In this document: piece by piece, positions 1-16,848 of the stretch | Numbering within the stretch: position 1 is the stretch's first letter | Layout: each line of letters begins with the position of its first letter | Notes under the pieces: generated by a model | What the model was told of the DNA's origin: nothing | The model's database searches: none | The model's input: only the letters and a program-made list of their open reading frames with translations | Translations under genes and position numbers: made by a program | Source: Cyclospora cayetanensis | Lineage: Eukaryota > Apicomplexa > Conoidasida > Eucoccidiorida > Eimeriidae | Reading direction: 5' to 3' | DNA: 59,168 nucleotides | NCBI RefSeq assembly: GCF_002999335.1 | Contig: NW_020312164.1 | Coordinates: 1-59,168 of the forward strand

Positions 1-321
1 CCCTACTGCTGTCTCTTACCGATGCCGGTGTCCCCCGCAATTCGCTTCTGCCCACCACTGTCACACCTCCTCCCCCCACCACCACCAAAAAACCAAACAC
101 CCACACACAAAAAAGAGAAACCACACACAAGCACACACACACAACCATATATATATACACACACACATACACACAAAAACCCACCTCCACTCTGCGCGAA
201 AAGGCCACATAACGCCCACCAGGATAGATAAAAACAAACACCATGCGAGTCCGTCAGTCTAGAACCTCTCAAGCACAAAGCTCCCAAAAAAGACACTGTC
301 AAAAAAACTATAGGTGTATGT

Positions 322-364
322 GTATGTGTGTACGTGTATATATATATATATATATATATGTGTG

Positions 365-428
<64 letters not shown>

Positions 429-470
429 CATGTATGTGTGTCTGTATGTGTATGTGTGTATGTATGAATG
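322..470. repeat. TG/TA dinucleotide array, intronic
   Basis: A mixed GT and AT array with about 30 consecutive TA units. It lies just beyond the donor site of the last visible kinase exon (minus strand), so it is probably in an intron of that gene. Open frames through it are a by-product of the repeat. Confidence 0.9.
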
Positions 471-607
471 CCTAAAAGGAACTATGGCTCTCCCGCCACA
501 GCCACAAGCAAGCGCCAACAGGCGCCAACAACCCCACCACTTCCCCTCCCTACTATCCCGATCGCCACACCCACGCGTCCCCTCTCCTCTTCTGCCCCCT
601 GCCTTAC

Positions 608-3600
608 GCGAAACAGATCCAGTCTGCTGCGGATCGAGCACCCAAAAGATGTCTCGAACGAGTCGCACGGCGGAGCCTTCTTCCATCAGCTTCACAACAA
701 CTGACCGCAAGGCCCTTTGAAGAGGACTTAGCCGCGCGAAATCAATCCACGCACAGGCTTGCAGCAAGAAGGAGACACGCGATTCAAACAACTCCGCAGT
801 CAGCAGGTCGACGACTGCTATGCAGCATCCTTTGCTGCTGCACCTGGTACCCACGCATTTGTTGCATGCGCAACAGGTGGAACTGTTGCATGTGCTGCAG
901 GTGCTGCTGTGACTCCTGCTTCCAGTGGTCACAACCGTCGAGGCTTCTCCTGCGTCTGTGCAAATATCCATCGCTTCCTCGACGAGCTCGCGAAGCGGCG
1001 GCTGTTCGGAACGACTGCAACACGAGGATTCCGGAGAAGGGGGAGGCGAAGCAGCAGCAGCAGCTCCCCCAGCAATAACTGCTGAGGCTTCCCCCCGAAC
1101 AGACGGTGTTGGTGGGGAGAAGGCACTTTCTAAAGGCAGCTGCAGATGGAAATGCGGAACGTTCTCGAGAGGCAGTCCCAAGTGTCCAGACACCGTGGCC
1201 TCTGTCTCCCTGCGCACAGCCTTAGCAACACCAGCAGCAGCAGCAGCAGCTGCTGCTGCTGCATTAGTTGCTGCTGCACAACCCTCTAACCCGTGCATCC
1301 TGGCAGATGGACCTGAGAGTCGCAAGTGAGGCTTTAACGGCTCCAAGTTGGAGGCAGAGACTCCTCTGTACAGCGCATGATCGTTCAGAGCACCTTGCTG
1401 CTGCGCGTCTTCCTCGTAACAAAACACCGAGGGATCCATCCCCCCGCATGTGAGGCAGCTCAAGGACGAGACACCCGCAACACGCAGTGGGCAGCAGCCA
1501 TGCGGCTCTAAAATCTTTTCAGGGGTAGCCGACGTGGAGCTGCGCAGCCGTTCAAGAAGGGCAGCAGCTGGACATGTGCCATGTTTTGCAGAGCTGTCTT
1601 CAGATGCCGGAGGACGAGGCCTTTTCTGGTGCTGCATCTGCTGCTGCTGCTGCGTCTTGCAGCATGACGGCTGCATCTGCATCTGCTGTTGTTGCTGCAT
1701 CTGCATCTGCTGTTGTTGCTGCATCTGCATGGGCTGCTGTTGCTGCATCTGCATAGGCTGCTGTTGCTGCATCTGCATAGGCTGCTGTTGCTGCATCTGC
1801 ATAGGCTGCTGTTGCTGCATCTGCATAGGCTGCTGTTGCTGCATCTGCATCTCAGACGCCTCGTGCCTCCTCCCATCAAGCACCGCGTTGGAGGTATCCG
1901 CAAGACACTCCTGAGGCGTCTTGCGAATAGCCTCGTTGAGCGGCGATGAACCTAAGAGGGACTGTTGGGGAAGTGGCGAGAGGCCGTCACGAACTCCCTG
2001 ATTCATGCGATGCGCAAGCAAGGAAGGTGTCTCCCGCGAAGTCGACCCCACAACCAAAGGAGCTCTACCCCAGCACAGCCGCAAGGGCTGAAAGGCCACG
2101 TCTTTTCGCATCGGATGGGAGTAACAACAACACCCGTAGGCGCATTTCCACGTGCTGCACGTTGAACAGCATGCGCGGAAATCGGCCTTCTTTGGAGAGG
2201 CACTCTCCTCATCCGTCCCATGCTGCAATTCAGGAGAGTGCGACAGCGTTCTCCCCACTTTCTTCGCATTCGCAGTTGCCTTTGCTGCACTCCTCCCCTG
2301 CAGCGGCTGCACGGTGTATGAACACAAGGAAGGCGAGGAGGCTACGGGTGGACTGCGCGGCCAAGACCCCTGCAGCGACAGCATCCTGAAGTCTAGTGTC
2401 GAGACACCCGGCTGCTGCTGCTGCACGAGAGAAGGAGAAGGATGGCCCTTAGAAGCTCTCGCTGAGCAGTCCTCTCCCCCCGTCGAACGCGAGAGTCTCT
2501 GAATGGACGGCGCTGACAGTACCCGCATCAGCCCCTCTGCAACATCGCGCAAAAACACAGCACAAAAAACTAAAATCCACACTCCCAACGGCACTGCACC
2601 TTGCCTCTCAGCAGCAGACTCAACACAACCCCCCCTAAACACTTGCAAACGACCGAGCCATAGAGGGAGCAATGAGAAGCGCATGGAACGACGGACTTCT
2701 ATCGCCAGCCTGCCCTTCAACTTCCCCCCGCATAAAATCCGCTCAACTCTGTCTCGCAAATAATGCTTATGCTTATTCACCGAGACAGCACATATATATA
2801 TACACACACACACTCCCCCTCCCGCTGAAAAGAAAAACCGTAAAAAACGCAAATCATCAAACCTCAGATAAAAGCGGCACCAGCAACGCCACAGGCCTGG
2901 GCTTCTGTCAGCTATCCACAGCACCGAGAGAAAAAACTGCCTAAATAAAGGCAGCCTAAATGTGAGCTGCACTGCACTCCTCTCCCCCCCACTCTCCCCC
3001 CTTCCCACATTACACGCGCGCAATGCCAGCCGCCATACCACAAGACAACCCCCTTTGACGATAATATCTATATATATATATATATATCTATCAATCTATC
3101 TATATATATCTAAATATCTATCAATCTATCTATATATACATATCTACATATCTATCAATCTATACATATATATATCTACATATCTATCAATCTATCTATA
3201 TGTTTCAATACATATCTATATCTATCAACACATATCTATTTATCTATCTATCTATATATATAGATATATCTGTATATATCTCTCCCTATATACGTATGTA
3301 TATGTGGGCTCTTAGAAGGACCGCGCTCACTCCGTCTCTCCTCTCTGCCACATTGCCTAATCCACGGGTGCTTGAGCATCAAATCCGCAGTCGGATGCTC
3401 GTAGGGAGGGGGTGGAGGGGGTCCTCGTAAGTGAAGAGGCAGCAGCGGGTTGTACAGCAAGGCCCTTAAGAACCCCACGCATTGCAGCGACAACACTGGC
3501 CACGCTCCACCACTGAAAGACACTGGGCATTCTGTCACCTGAAAGGCAAACACAACGGAGCGACCCCTCAAACGTTTTGCTGCTTCTCGACACGCAAGCC

Positions 3601-6600
3601 GGGAGGCAGGCTACAGGTGTAGAATAGCATACAAGTGTTCTGTGAGACGCACACATATACACAACGATAAATGATACATATATATACAGAGAGAGAGACA
3701 CAAATATACATACAAACATAGTCAGATAGACAAGGAGATTGATAGATAGACAAAGACAGATAAATAGATAAAGAGAGATACATGGACAAACATAGATAGA
3801 CAACTAAACGCACTTTGACACAAACACACGCATATATATATATATATGTATGTATGCTTCCACATACGCACACAAAGCTACAAAAACAACAACCATCGAT
3901 ACACACAGGAGGCCACGAATAAATGCACACATGAGCACACCCCTATTCAGAGAGAAAAGTATGCACGAACGGAGCACCCGTAAGCAGACAAAGATCTGTG
4001 GGGTCCGTGTCTTGGAAAGAAAGAAAGCAAAGAAGCCATCGAATATGCCGGAGAAAGAGAAGAAGGCCCATGGAAGGCTGTGAGGTTTGCGTCCAATTCT
4101 ACGCGTCGCCTATCCTTTCCCAGCACTGGAAAAGAAGCCCCCTTTTCTTAAACATGACTGCAGAGCAAGCACGGCTGGAAGAAAGCAGCCAAGTTTCCTC
4201 TCTCCCTGCACACGTACAGCCTTCTCGACATCTTCCTGCGTAGCTCCATCAAAGGGAGGCCTCCCCGTGAAGAGAATGAAGAGGCCAACACCAAGCGCCC
4301 ACAGATCGCTGCGAGCATCGCCTTCCGTCATGCCCCTAATTATCCATGGAGAACGGTAATACAACGTGCCTCGGCAAACCTCACTGCCAGTTGTCTGGAA
4401 GCAGCGACCCCACACACCAAGGCGAGAGGTGTGCATGCATGTATGCATGCGGAGACAGTGCGAAGCCGAGATCTACAGGACACGCATGCACCGAGACGAG
4501 CTCGAACAGAGGAGGGCAAAGACGCATGCACGCATGCATGCATGCATGCATGCATGCGGAAGCAGTGCCACGTGCTTTGCAGCCTCAGAAAAAGAACCTA
4601 TTTACGCTCGAGACGAGGGAGCCTTGAGGCCTTTACGCTCTCCAAGTAGCTCCAGGAGGGGGCAGCCTCAGAAGCGTGGCGAGAAGAAACAGCGATCGCA
4701 AGACTCACCTTGGAGGGTTTGCCGCGAACAATTTTTCGTGCCAACCCGAAGTCTGCGAGCTTTACAGTCACAGATCTCCGACTCAGTCCATCGAGCAGCG
4801 TCTGAGAAGAATTCTCCTGACTTGAGAGCTCTATGAGGCCCCCTCCTCCCGAGTCTAAGCGTTTTCTGGATTCTCTTCGTTTTCGCAAGACCATGGGAAC
4901 AATCGTCAGAGCACCTGTACTGTTGCTGCTTGCAGCGCCTCGCTGCAGACTGCTGCTGCTGCTGCTGCTGCTGCTCGTCGTCTTGCTGCTGCTCGTCGTC
5001 TTGCTGCTGCTGCTGTTGGTGCTGCTGGTGTTGATGCTGCTGATGCTGCTGCTGCTGCTGCTGCTGTTGCTGCTGCTGGTAATGCTGCTGCTGGCCTGCG
5101 TCTTCGCCAACAAGCCGAGCTGCGCGCTGCTAAGAGCCCGCATGCCCCTTCTCGCTCTGCAGAGCGCTGCAGCGGCAGCGTCTTCCTGCTGCTGCTGAAG
5201 GACCAAAAGCTGCCGCTGCTGCTGCTGCTCAGCCCTTAGCAGCGCCTCCTCCTCCTCCTCGCTGCTCTGCCCGTCACCAGCCTCCGAGTCGTCTAGCTCG
5301 TTGAGAAGCAGCACGTTCTCCAGTTTCAAGTCGCAGTGCGCCACACCCTTCGCATGCAAATACCGAAGGGCCCCTAGCAGCTGCGCCGCAAGCCGAGCAG
5401 CTAGCTCTTCCGAAACCAAAGGCTGAAGCGGGGTGGCTACTGCTGCTGCTGCCGCTTCCCCTGCCACGCCGTTCGATGGGCACTGCAGCCCAGCTGCTGC
5501 TGCTGTTGCAGCTGCAGCTGCAGCTCCCACAGCAGCAGGGCACGCACTCCGCATGCTTCCTCCTGAGCGGTTGCTGCTCGCAGCCGACGTCGGAGATATC
5601 CCACTGTTGGTGGCTACTCCAGAGGGAGTTCCCCCCGCAAACCCCACGGATGGAGCCGCTGCAAAAGGAGTCGACGAGCCTTCGGTTTTCTCGCTCTGCT
5701 GTGGGCTAACGCGGCTACTCAACACCGCCTGAGGCACGCTCTCTGCTGCTGCAAAGGAAGCACTCAAAGAAACCGACTCATTTAGGCCCCCCTGCCACCG
5801 ATGCGACTCCTCCTGCACATAATTATTCTTCAGCGGCATGAAAAACGCATGCGAAGCCTTCCTCGCATGACGCTTCCGCCTGCGAATGCGTCGATCCAGC
5901 CACTGATACAGATCGCCGCCATGGCAGGTCTCCGTTACCTGCATAACACGCAAACGCGACACTCAAACATCCAAAATCACAAAACGCAGATGCAACATAG
6001 AAACACAAATCACAAAACGCAGATGCAACATAGAAAGACAAATCATAAAACACAGACGCAACATTCAAAAACAAATCATAAAACACAGACGCAACATAGA
6101 AACACCCAAAATCACACAATGCAGATGCAACATAGAAACACCCAAAATCACACAATGCAGATGCAACATAGAAACACCAAAAATCACACAATGTAGATGC
6201 AACATAGAAACACCAAAAACCCAATAGTCCACCATGAGATCAGCGAAAGCAATCATACGCAAGTTTAAGCCTCCGGAACGCCTCTCTCTGAACATATCCC
6301 GAATAGTGTATAATCGATGTGGATATGAGGTCGTTTCGCGTGTATAATTAGACATGTATATATACATATGGATATACATATAAGAGCGTACTATAAATAC
6401 ATATATATATACATATGCACGAACAAGGCCTCATAATGCACATGCCCAAGGGGAAACCGCCGAACGTCGCGCGTGCCTGGCGAAAAGCAAGCGCCGCGGA
6501 CGCTAAAAAACTGAGGGGCCCCAGGAAACGAAAATCTTGAGCATTATCATGAAGGACTAGAATGTATATTTTGCGCGGCGTGCATGCGTAGAACGCGTGG

Positions 6601-8147
6601 AGGGGAGGGAGACGAGGAGCGAGAGCCCTTGGGCAGCTCTGGCATGTCTAAAGATACATACATGCAGGTGTATGTACACCGCAACAAGGCTATTCCAGCA
6701 CATCTAGCTGCGACGCAGTCCATCCGTAGAAACACGCCCGCCTCCCACAGACCTCTCTACAGAGCTGTGCATGCAATATCTATGGTACACTGGCTTGCAC
6801 TCAACTTGCTTGACGTCGCGACATCTCAAAGGGAGGCGGGGTCCCAGCAAGTGGCGCACTCGTCACTTGCCGAAATCACAACTCGCTAGGCGGAATCGTC
6901 GCTCGGCAACTTTTTTCGAACCGCGCGTTTTGAATATTCGAGGCGAACACACCTAACTCCCCACCCCTTCCCCCAAAACGCTGGGGCTTGGTAAAAAGCA
7001 GTGCCGAAATGTCTTCGCATACGGCATGTGAGTAAGCGCCACAAGATTTGCACACATGCATTGCTGCCAATAGAGAGGTATACACCTCCACATGCATGCA
7101 AGTATATATATGTATATATTTCAGCCACTCCGATGCAAAGAAACACATGCGCCTAGTGTTCCTTCTTGTGCGCAGTGTAAGTATTTCCACAGGGCCCTCT
7201 CCCCCTTTTTCCCTCCTCCCCCTGACATTCTACACATCCATCCATTTGCCGTGCAAAAACACAATATAAGCGCGGCTCATCATGAAAACGACCTGCACGA
7301 TTGCTCTCCGATAACCGCCTGCCTTACTTGATAGACTGCGCCGCTCTCCTCGAAGACTTCAAAGAGACGAAGAATGTTTGGATGGTCAAAGGTTCTCAGA
7401 AACTTGACCTCGTTCCTGCACAGACAGATGCCTTCCGGCTGCTCCTTGCGAACGCACTTCACAACCCGACGAATCCCAGAAAAAATATCAGTTGCGCGGA
7501 AAACTGTGCAGCCAAAAGAGCCATAGCCAATGACTTCTTCCAGCTGCGAAAACAACAAGACGCAATCGTTCGGCACATAGCAGCGCATCTAACACGTGTG
7601 CTCAAATATACGGAACGTCATTGCGCTTTAACAAAGAGGCCAGACAGCCACACCGACTTTTCATGTCATGAACGGGTAAGCAGTTACATACGGGGCACAG
7701 TTTTACGTATAGACGAACAGAGAGAGAGAGATTTAGATACGTACATACACATGAATGCATGTATATATGCAGCTATGGATGCCAATATACAGCTACACGC
7801 ATAGATAGATATATGTATGTATGCATGTGCTTGCCCGATAAAGGCAGATCAACCCCTTTACAGATGCATCAAAACCAACGTTTCCACATGCAGCCAAAGG
7901 GAAAAAGGCAGAACAAATCCCATCAGTGCTTTCCCTCGTCTTAAGACGAAGAAGCGCATGCGATGGCAGCAAAGGCGCTACACCCACCCACCGCCCCCCC
8001 TCGCCCCTCGAGGGGATCGAACAGCGTTTACCCGATAGCAAGAGGTCAGCGGAAGAGGGGAGTTGCGAACAAGAGTCTGTTTCTTCAGCACACAACCTTC
8101 GCTTCGGACTCTTTTCAGTACATCCGCAGGAGTCTGCCCTCCTGAAG
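608..8147 (-). CDS. CDPK-like serine/threonine protein kinase, incomplete at both ends
   Basis: Six exons join in consistent phase: 8147-8032, 7543-7328, 5938-4709, 4394-4218, 3538-3331 and 2536-608. Seen: glycine loop [10 protein letters not shown], lysine in VVKCVRK, helix-C glutamate in CRNEVKFL, catalytic loop [16 protein letters not shown], a SPW in place of APE, and a LKHPWI end to the C-lobe. After a long linker comes a CDPK-type junction and one degenerate EF-hand (loop starting DPQQTGSVS). Family knowledge: CDPKs phosphorylate targets in response to calcium and control egress, motility and invasion. Odd points: the catalytic loop is HCD, not HRD; two large low-complexity inserts (Gln/Ala and Ser/Asn) lie before and after the catalytic loop; the linker holds Gln-rich repeats. 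The last exon ends at a GTAAGG donor in mid EF-hand, so further EF-hands should lie left of the window. The first exon found begins in phase 1, so the start codon is upstream and not located. The family call is firm for kinase, moderate for CDPK. Confidence 0.8.
1668..1852. repeat. 24-bp tandem repeat in kinase exon
   Basis: About seven near-identical 24-bp units of CTG/CAT composition lie inside the last seen exon of the CDPK-like gene. On the coding (minus) strand they read as an eight-residue Met/Gln repeat, MQMQQQQP. The unit keeps the frame, so copy-number change would not disrupt the protein. Confidence 0.85.
3061..3305. repeat. TATC/TATA tetranucleotide array in kinase intron
   Basis: About 240 bp of TATCTATCAATC-type repeats between the kinase exons at 3331-3538 and 608-2536. 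On the transcribed strand it reads GATA/TAGA. It contains no exon. Confidence 0.9.
4525..4558. repeat. GCAT tetranucleotide tract in kinase intron
   Basis: A self-complementary GCAT repeat in the intron between kinase exons 4218-4394 and 4709-5938. Shorter GCATGC runs recur throughout the window (for example 13995-14010, 15496-15510, 28327-28345). Confidence 0.8.
5965..6225. repeat. 33-36 bp minisatellite, about seven copies, in kinase intron
   Basis: Each unit contains AATCACA, CAGATGCAACATAGAAACAC and small changes between copies. It lies in the intron between kinase exons 5938-4709 and 7543-7328, starting about 25 bp from the acceptor of the former. Both strands stay open through it, giving chance frames (His/Gln/Asn-rich on plus, Phe/Cys-rich on minus). 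Confidence 0.85.
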
Positions 8148-12660
<4,513 letters not shown>

Positions 12661-15600
12661 CTAGCCATGTATCACAGCTCCTCGCAAGAGATACGGCCTG
12701 CTGCCGCTGCTCTGCGTATATTTACATATCTACATGTCCACATATACACATACACATGTATATACACATATATGTATGTACATATGTATATATGTATCTC
12801 TATAATCTACATACATAGCTATGTGTATCTAGGTATGTATATATGTGCATATAGATGTACATGTATAGATGCACAGGCATGTCTTTGCCGATACACTTCA
12901 CGACAGCACGTGGAGCTGGATCCCAGTAGCTCTCCCTCTGCCTTTCTACTACATGCGCAGTGCTTTCCTCGCGTTTATGCAGGCAGCAGCCGTCTGCGGC
13001 TGCAGAGGAGGTGCTTACCTGGTCTGCAGCAGGGGGCAGCGTGACAAGGCAGCGTGCGCCATCTCCTTGCCCCAACACAAAAAGGCCAGAGACAGCATCC
13101 ACCAGACTGGCTACCTGAATGCGCGAAAGAGAAAGACGACACAACAGTGCTCGACACGCATGCAGTACAGGAGACACGCAGGAGGCCAGTGCAGCCAACA
13201 AACACTGCGCAACAAGGCCCTCCTTCCCCCGCACCCCACACGAAGACACGCGACGTTCTCCTGCGCCTCCCTCTTTGCAGAGAAGAGAGCGGAATGCATG
13301 CGTCTAAAAAGCCTCAGAGGCCTCAAAAGAGACACTCACGTCGTTATACCCCGAACGATGCAAGGGAGTACTCAGATCGCAACCATAGAGACGATGCCAC
13401 TCCGTTGGGATATCGGAAAGGCGAACGCCAACGATACCCTGGGCACACATACATCTCCGTAAGACAGCATTAGCATGCAGTTGAAGCAGCACTCTCTCGC
13501 ATCGCGATACAATTTAAGCCTATAATCAAGGCCAAATTATCCCTCTTCTCTCCATCTGCTGCAGCGTTTTACGCGCTCTCGATGCTGCGGTGTGTGCTCT
13601 GCACGACCCCATCTGCCTCCCTCTTGGCTACTTCCACGCCTCTACCAAAGCCTCTCCTCCAGCACACGACGCGAGCAGTGCCTGCATCAAATACCAGCTT
13701 CACCAAAAAATCTCACATTGTCTCTTAGAGTCTGCGCATCCTGAGCCGCCTTCCACCGGCCTAGCTGCTGCAGCTGCAACACGTCCTGCTGCTGCTCCTG
13801 CTGCTCTTGTTGCTGCTCCTGCTGCTGCTGCTGCTGGTTTTGCTGCGCTTCCATTTGCATGCGCTGAAGCAGATGCTTTGCGTGCTGCTGCTGACACAGC
13901 TTCGCCACGAGCACATACAAAAGCCTGCGCCCACCAACCCGCGTCTCAAAGCCAGAACTACCGCAGCAGCCACAGTAGAGGTGCGACTGAGAAGGCATGC
14001 ATGCATGCATGCCTCAACTACATAGTGGCAGCTTCGTCTTCTTCCCCCACCGCACTCTCACCCCTGTCGCCCTCTTCTGAAAAGCACATCTCATGAGACT
14101 CCACAAGCAAGCTGCCCCCAGCCAGCTAGCCGTGGCTAGCTGGCTGGGGGTCGTCATGGCACTCATCAGCATACCTATGAATGTTCGTTTTGAAGGAGGC
14201 TGCGGCTCTCGCAGCGCTTCCCAATGGCGGCAGAGCAGCAGCTGATGACTCGGCCTCAGCAGCAGTTGCTGCTTGGATTTCTTGGTGCAATACTTGCTGC
14301 TCCATGAGTCTACCCCTACTGCTCATAGGTTCGAGCTGTCTGACAGAAGCACTCTGGTCATCTCGGGCGGAAAGAAGTCTATGAAGCAGCTGCAGCACCT
14401 GCTCTGTGCTGTCTTGTGGCTGTTGCTGCAGCGGCTGATGCAAATCTGGAGGCTGCGTCCCCATGCGGGTGATAACACTTGCGGGATGAATCTGCTGTTG
14501 TTGCTGCTGCTGCAGCTGTTGTTGCTGTAGGTGCTGTTGTTGAATCTGCTGCTGTTGTTGTATCTGCTGTTGCTGTTGCTGTATCTGTTGCTGCTGCTGT
14601 TGTATCTGTTGCTGCTGCTGCTGCTGCATTTGCTGCAGCAGCAACAACAGCGCTTGCTTTTGCTGTTGCTGCTCTGCAGACTTTTGGCTGGGAACTGCCT
14701 GCGAGGCTTTTGCAGCGGCCGTACGACTGTTGAGAGTGGGCTGCGTTGATATCTGTGCAGACAGCACACACATACACATATACATACACATACATACATG
14801 TAAACATACACATACATATATACATACATACGTATACATATATGCATACGTATACATATACATACGTACACACACATACATACATGTACATATACATGTA
14901 TACATACACACGTGTACAGACACACATGCACATACATATACATACATGAACATATACATATATATACATACATACATATACATACATATACATACATATA
15001 CACCTATACATATTCATATATACATATACACATATACATATACATATACAGATGTCATGTGGTGCATGCATAATTTGTGTGCTGTAAAGTGCGCGTTTTT
15101 AGGGCGGCCACGCAAGGGGCTGCTCTATTGTAGCTTTGCAGATGCGATAAAAGAGAAAAGGGGCATGCTTTTTAATTGATGTGACATACCGCATCCACAC
15201 TGCTGCTCAGAGTCGCTCCTGCGGGAGGCGATGCAGCTGCAGCTGCAGCTGCCGCTGCAGGCTGAGGGGGCACCATGCACTGCAGCAAGCCAAATTCTTG
15301 GAGGTGTTGTCGAACAGCAATCCTCCCTGATCTTCCATACCCCAAAACACACAACTGAGGTTCCCCCTCCACCACTTGGCTAAAAGACACTCCAGCCTCC
15401 CGCAGCCGCTGAGAGAGCGACTCCCCTGAGCAGGCAGCAGGAGCAGCACAGCCACACACATACACCCACACACAGGGATACTCCACCCAGGTTTGCATGC
15501 ATGCATGCAAGACACGCCTTGTCTGTTTCCTGGCCGCGTCGAAGGAGCATGCAAAAACAAGCTCGAGAGACACACCGAATTGATGCTTCCATTCTCGCTT

Positions 15601-15788
15601 GATCGCCGATACAGAGGCACCCGCAGTCCGCAGTCTGTAGCTATGACGAGCAGCCGTAATGGCTGGCGAGCTTAAGAGACGCTGCAAATACTGCCTCACT
15701 GCAGCTGCTGCAGGGGCAGCACTGACACTCTGCTGGGATTCACATCCCTGAGACACTGTTGTTGTGCAGGCCCCTCCAAACTCAGACA

Positions 15789-15826
<38 letters not shown>

Positions 15827-16211
15827 AGGAGCAGTTGCAGCTGGTTGTCGAGCTGCAGCAGCAGCAGTAACTGCTGGCGCTGCTGCAGCGTCACCCCGTC
15901 CTCCTCGACCCCCCCCCCTCCTTGCTGCTGCTGCTGTGTGCTGCTGCTGCGGAGCACTTCGACAAGGTCCTCGTTGCGCTGCCACTGTAGCCGTTGCTGC
16001 TTGCATGCAGCGCGCACAAAGCTCACTAGCCGTCGCCGCAGTTGCATCTCCCCGACGCTGGAATCTTGAGACGGCTGCGTGTCGAGTTGAAGCTGCTGCT
16101 GGCTAGGCAGGAGGGGATGTCGCTGCTGCGAATCAGCAGTCACTACTCCCGCGAAGGGCAGTCCCTGAGCGGCGAGCAACTGCACCAAAAGACCAACAGC
16201 CTGAGACTTTG

Positions 16212-16257
<46 letters not shown>

Positions 16258-16789
16258 GTGCTGCTGTTGCTGCTGCTGCTGTTGTTGCTGGTGCTGCTGG
16301 TGCTGCTGGTGCTGCTGTTGCTGCTGGTGCTGCTGTTGCTGCTGCTGTTGCTGGTGGTGTTGCTGTACAATGCCAGATATTCTTCGCCCAGCGCTACAGG
16401 CCGCAGTGTCTGTCCACCACAATCCAGCACACGCATGCAAGGGGCAGCAGAAGCACATCTTTTGCATCCTCGAGTTCACAGGTGTCTGGGAATAACGCTG
16501 CTCGAGATACATGCGGGATGCCTAAGTGCCTCTTTTACAGCCGCAAGTGACTGAGTGTCTAATCGGCAGCAGCCAGACGTATGTCGTTTTAGTGTTACCT
16601 CCTTCAGAGCGATAAGCTGGCTGTGTTTGGTGCTGCTGGGCTAACAGCTCTGCGAGCTGAAGGGGTGTCTTTGTCAAGCGCTCGCACAGAGACGCCTCCC
16701 CCAAGCCACCGAGTTTTCCCCACAAAAGTTGCTGCAGCTGTTGCGGCTGAAGCTGCTGCAGCAACTGCAGCGCCGCTTGTTGTTGCTGT

Positions 16790-16848
<59 letters not shown>

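Noticed and set aside
1..60. Mini-exon candidate between GGGCAG and GGTAAGAG on minus
   Set aside because: The peptide in the required phase does not continue the EF-hand, so the next kinase exon is more likely outside the window.
3..3041. A 1012-codon uninterrupted minus-strand frame
   Set aside because: Only 608-2536 behaves as coding (kinase linker and EF-hand). Both ends run through intron sequence and a TA array that simply lacks stops.
5965..6225. CRISPR-like array
   Set aside because: Units are contiguous with no unique spacers, and the setting is a eukaryotic intron; this is a minisatellite.
12949..12999. Alternative terminal LOTUS exon with an in-phase stop
   Set aside because: It would require an intron of only about 19 nt.
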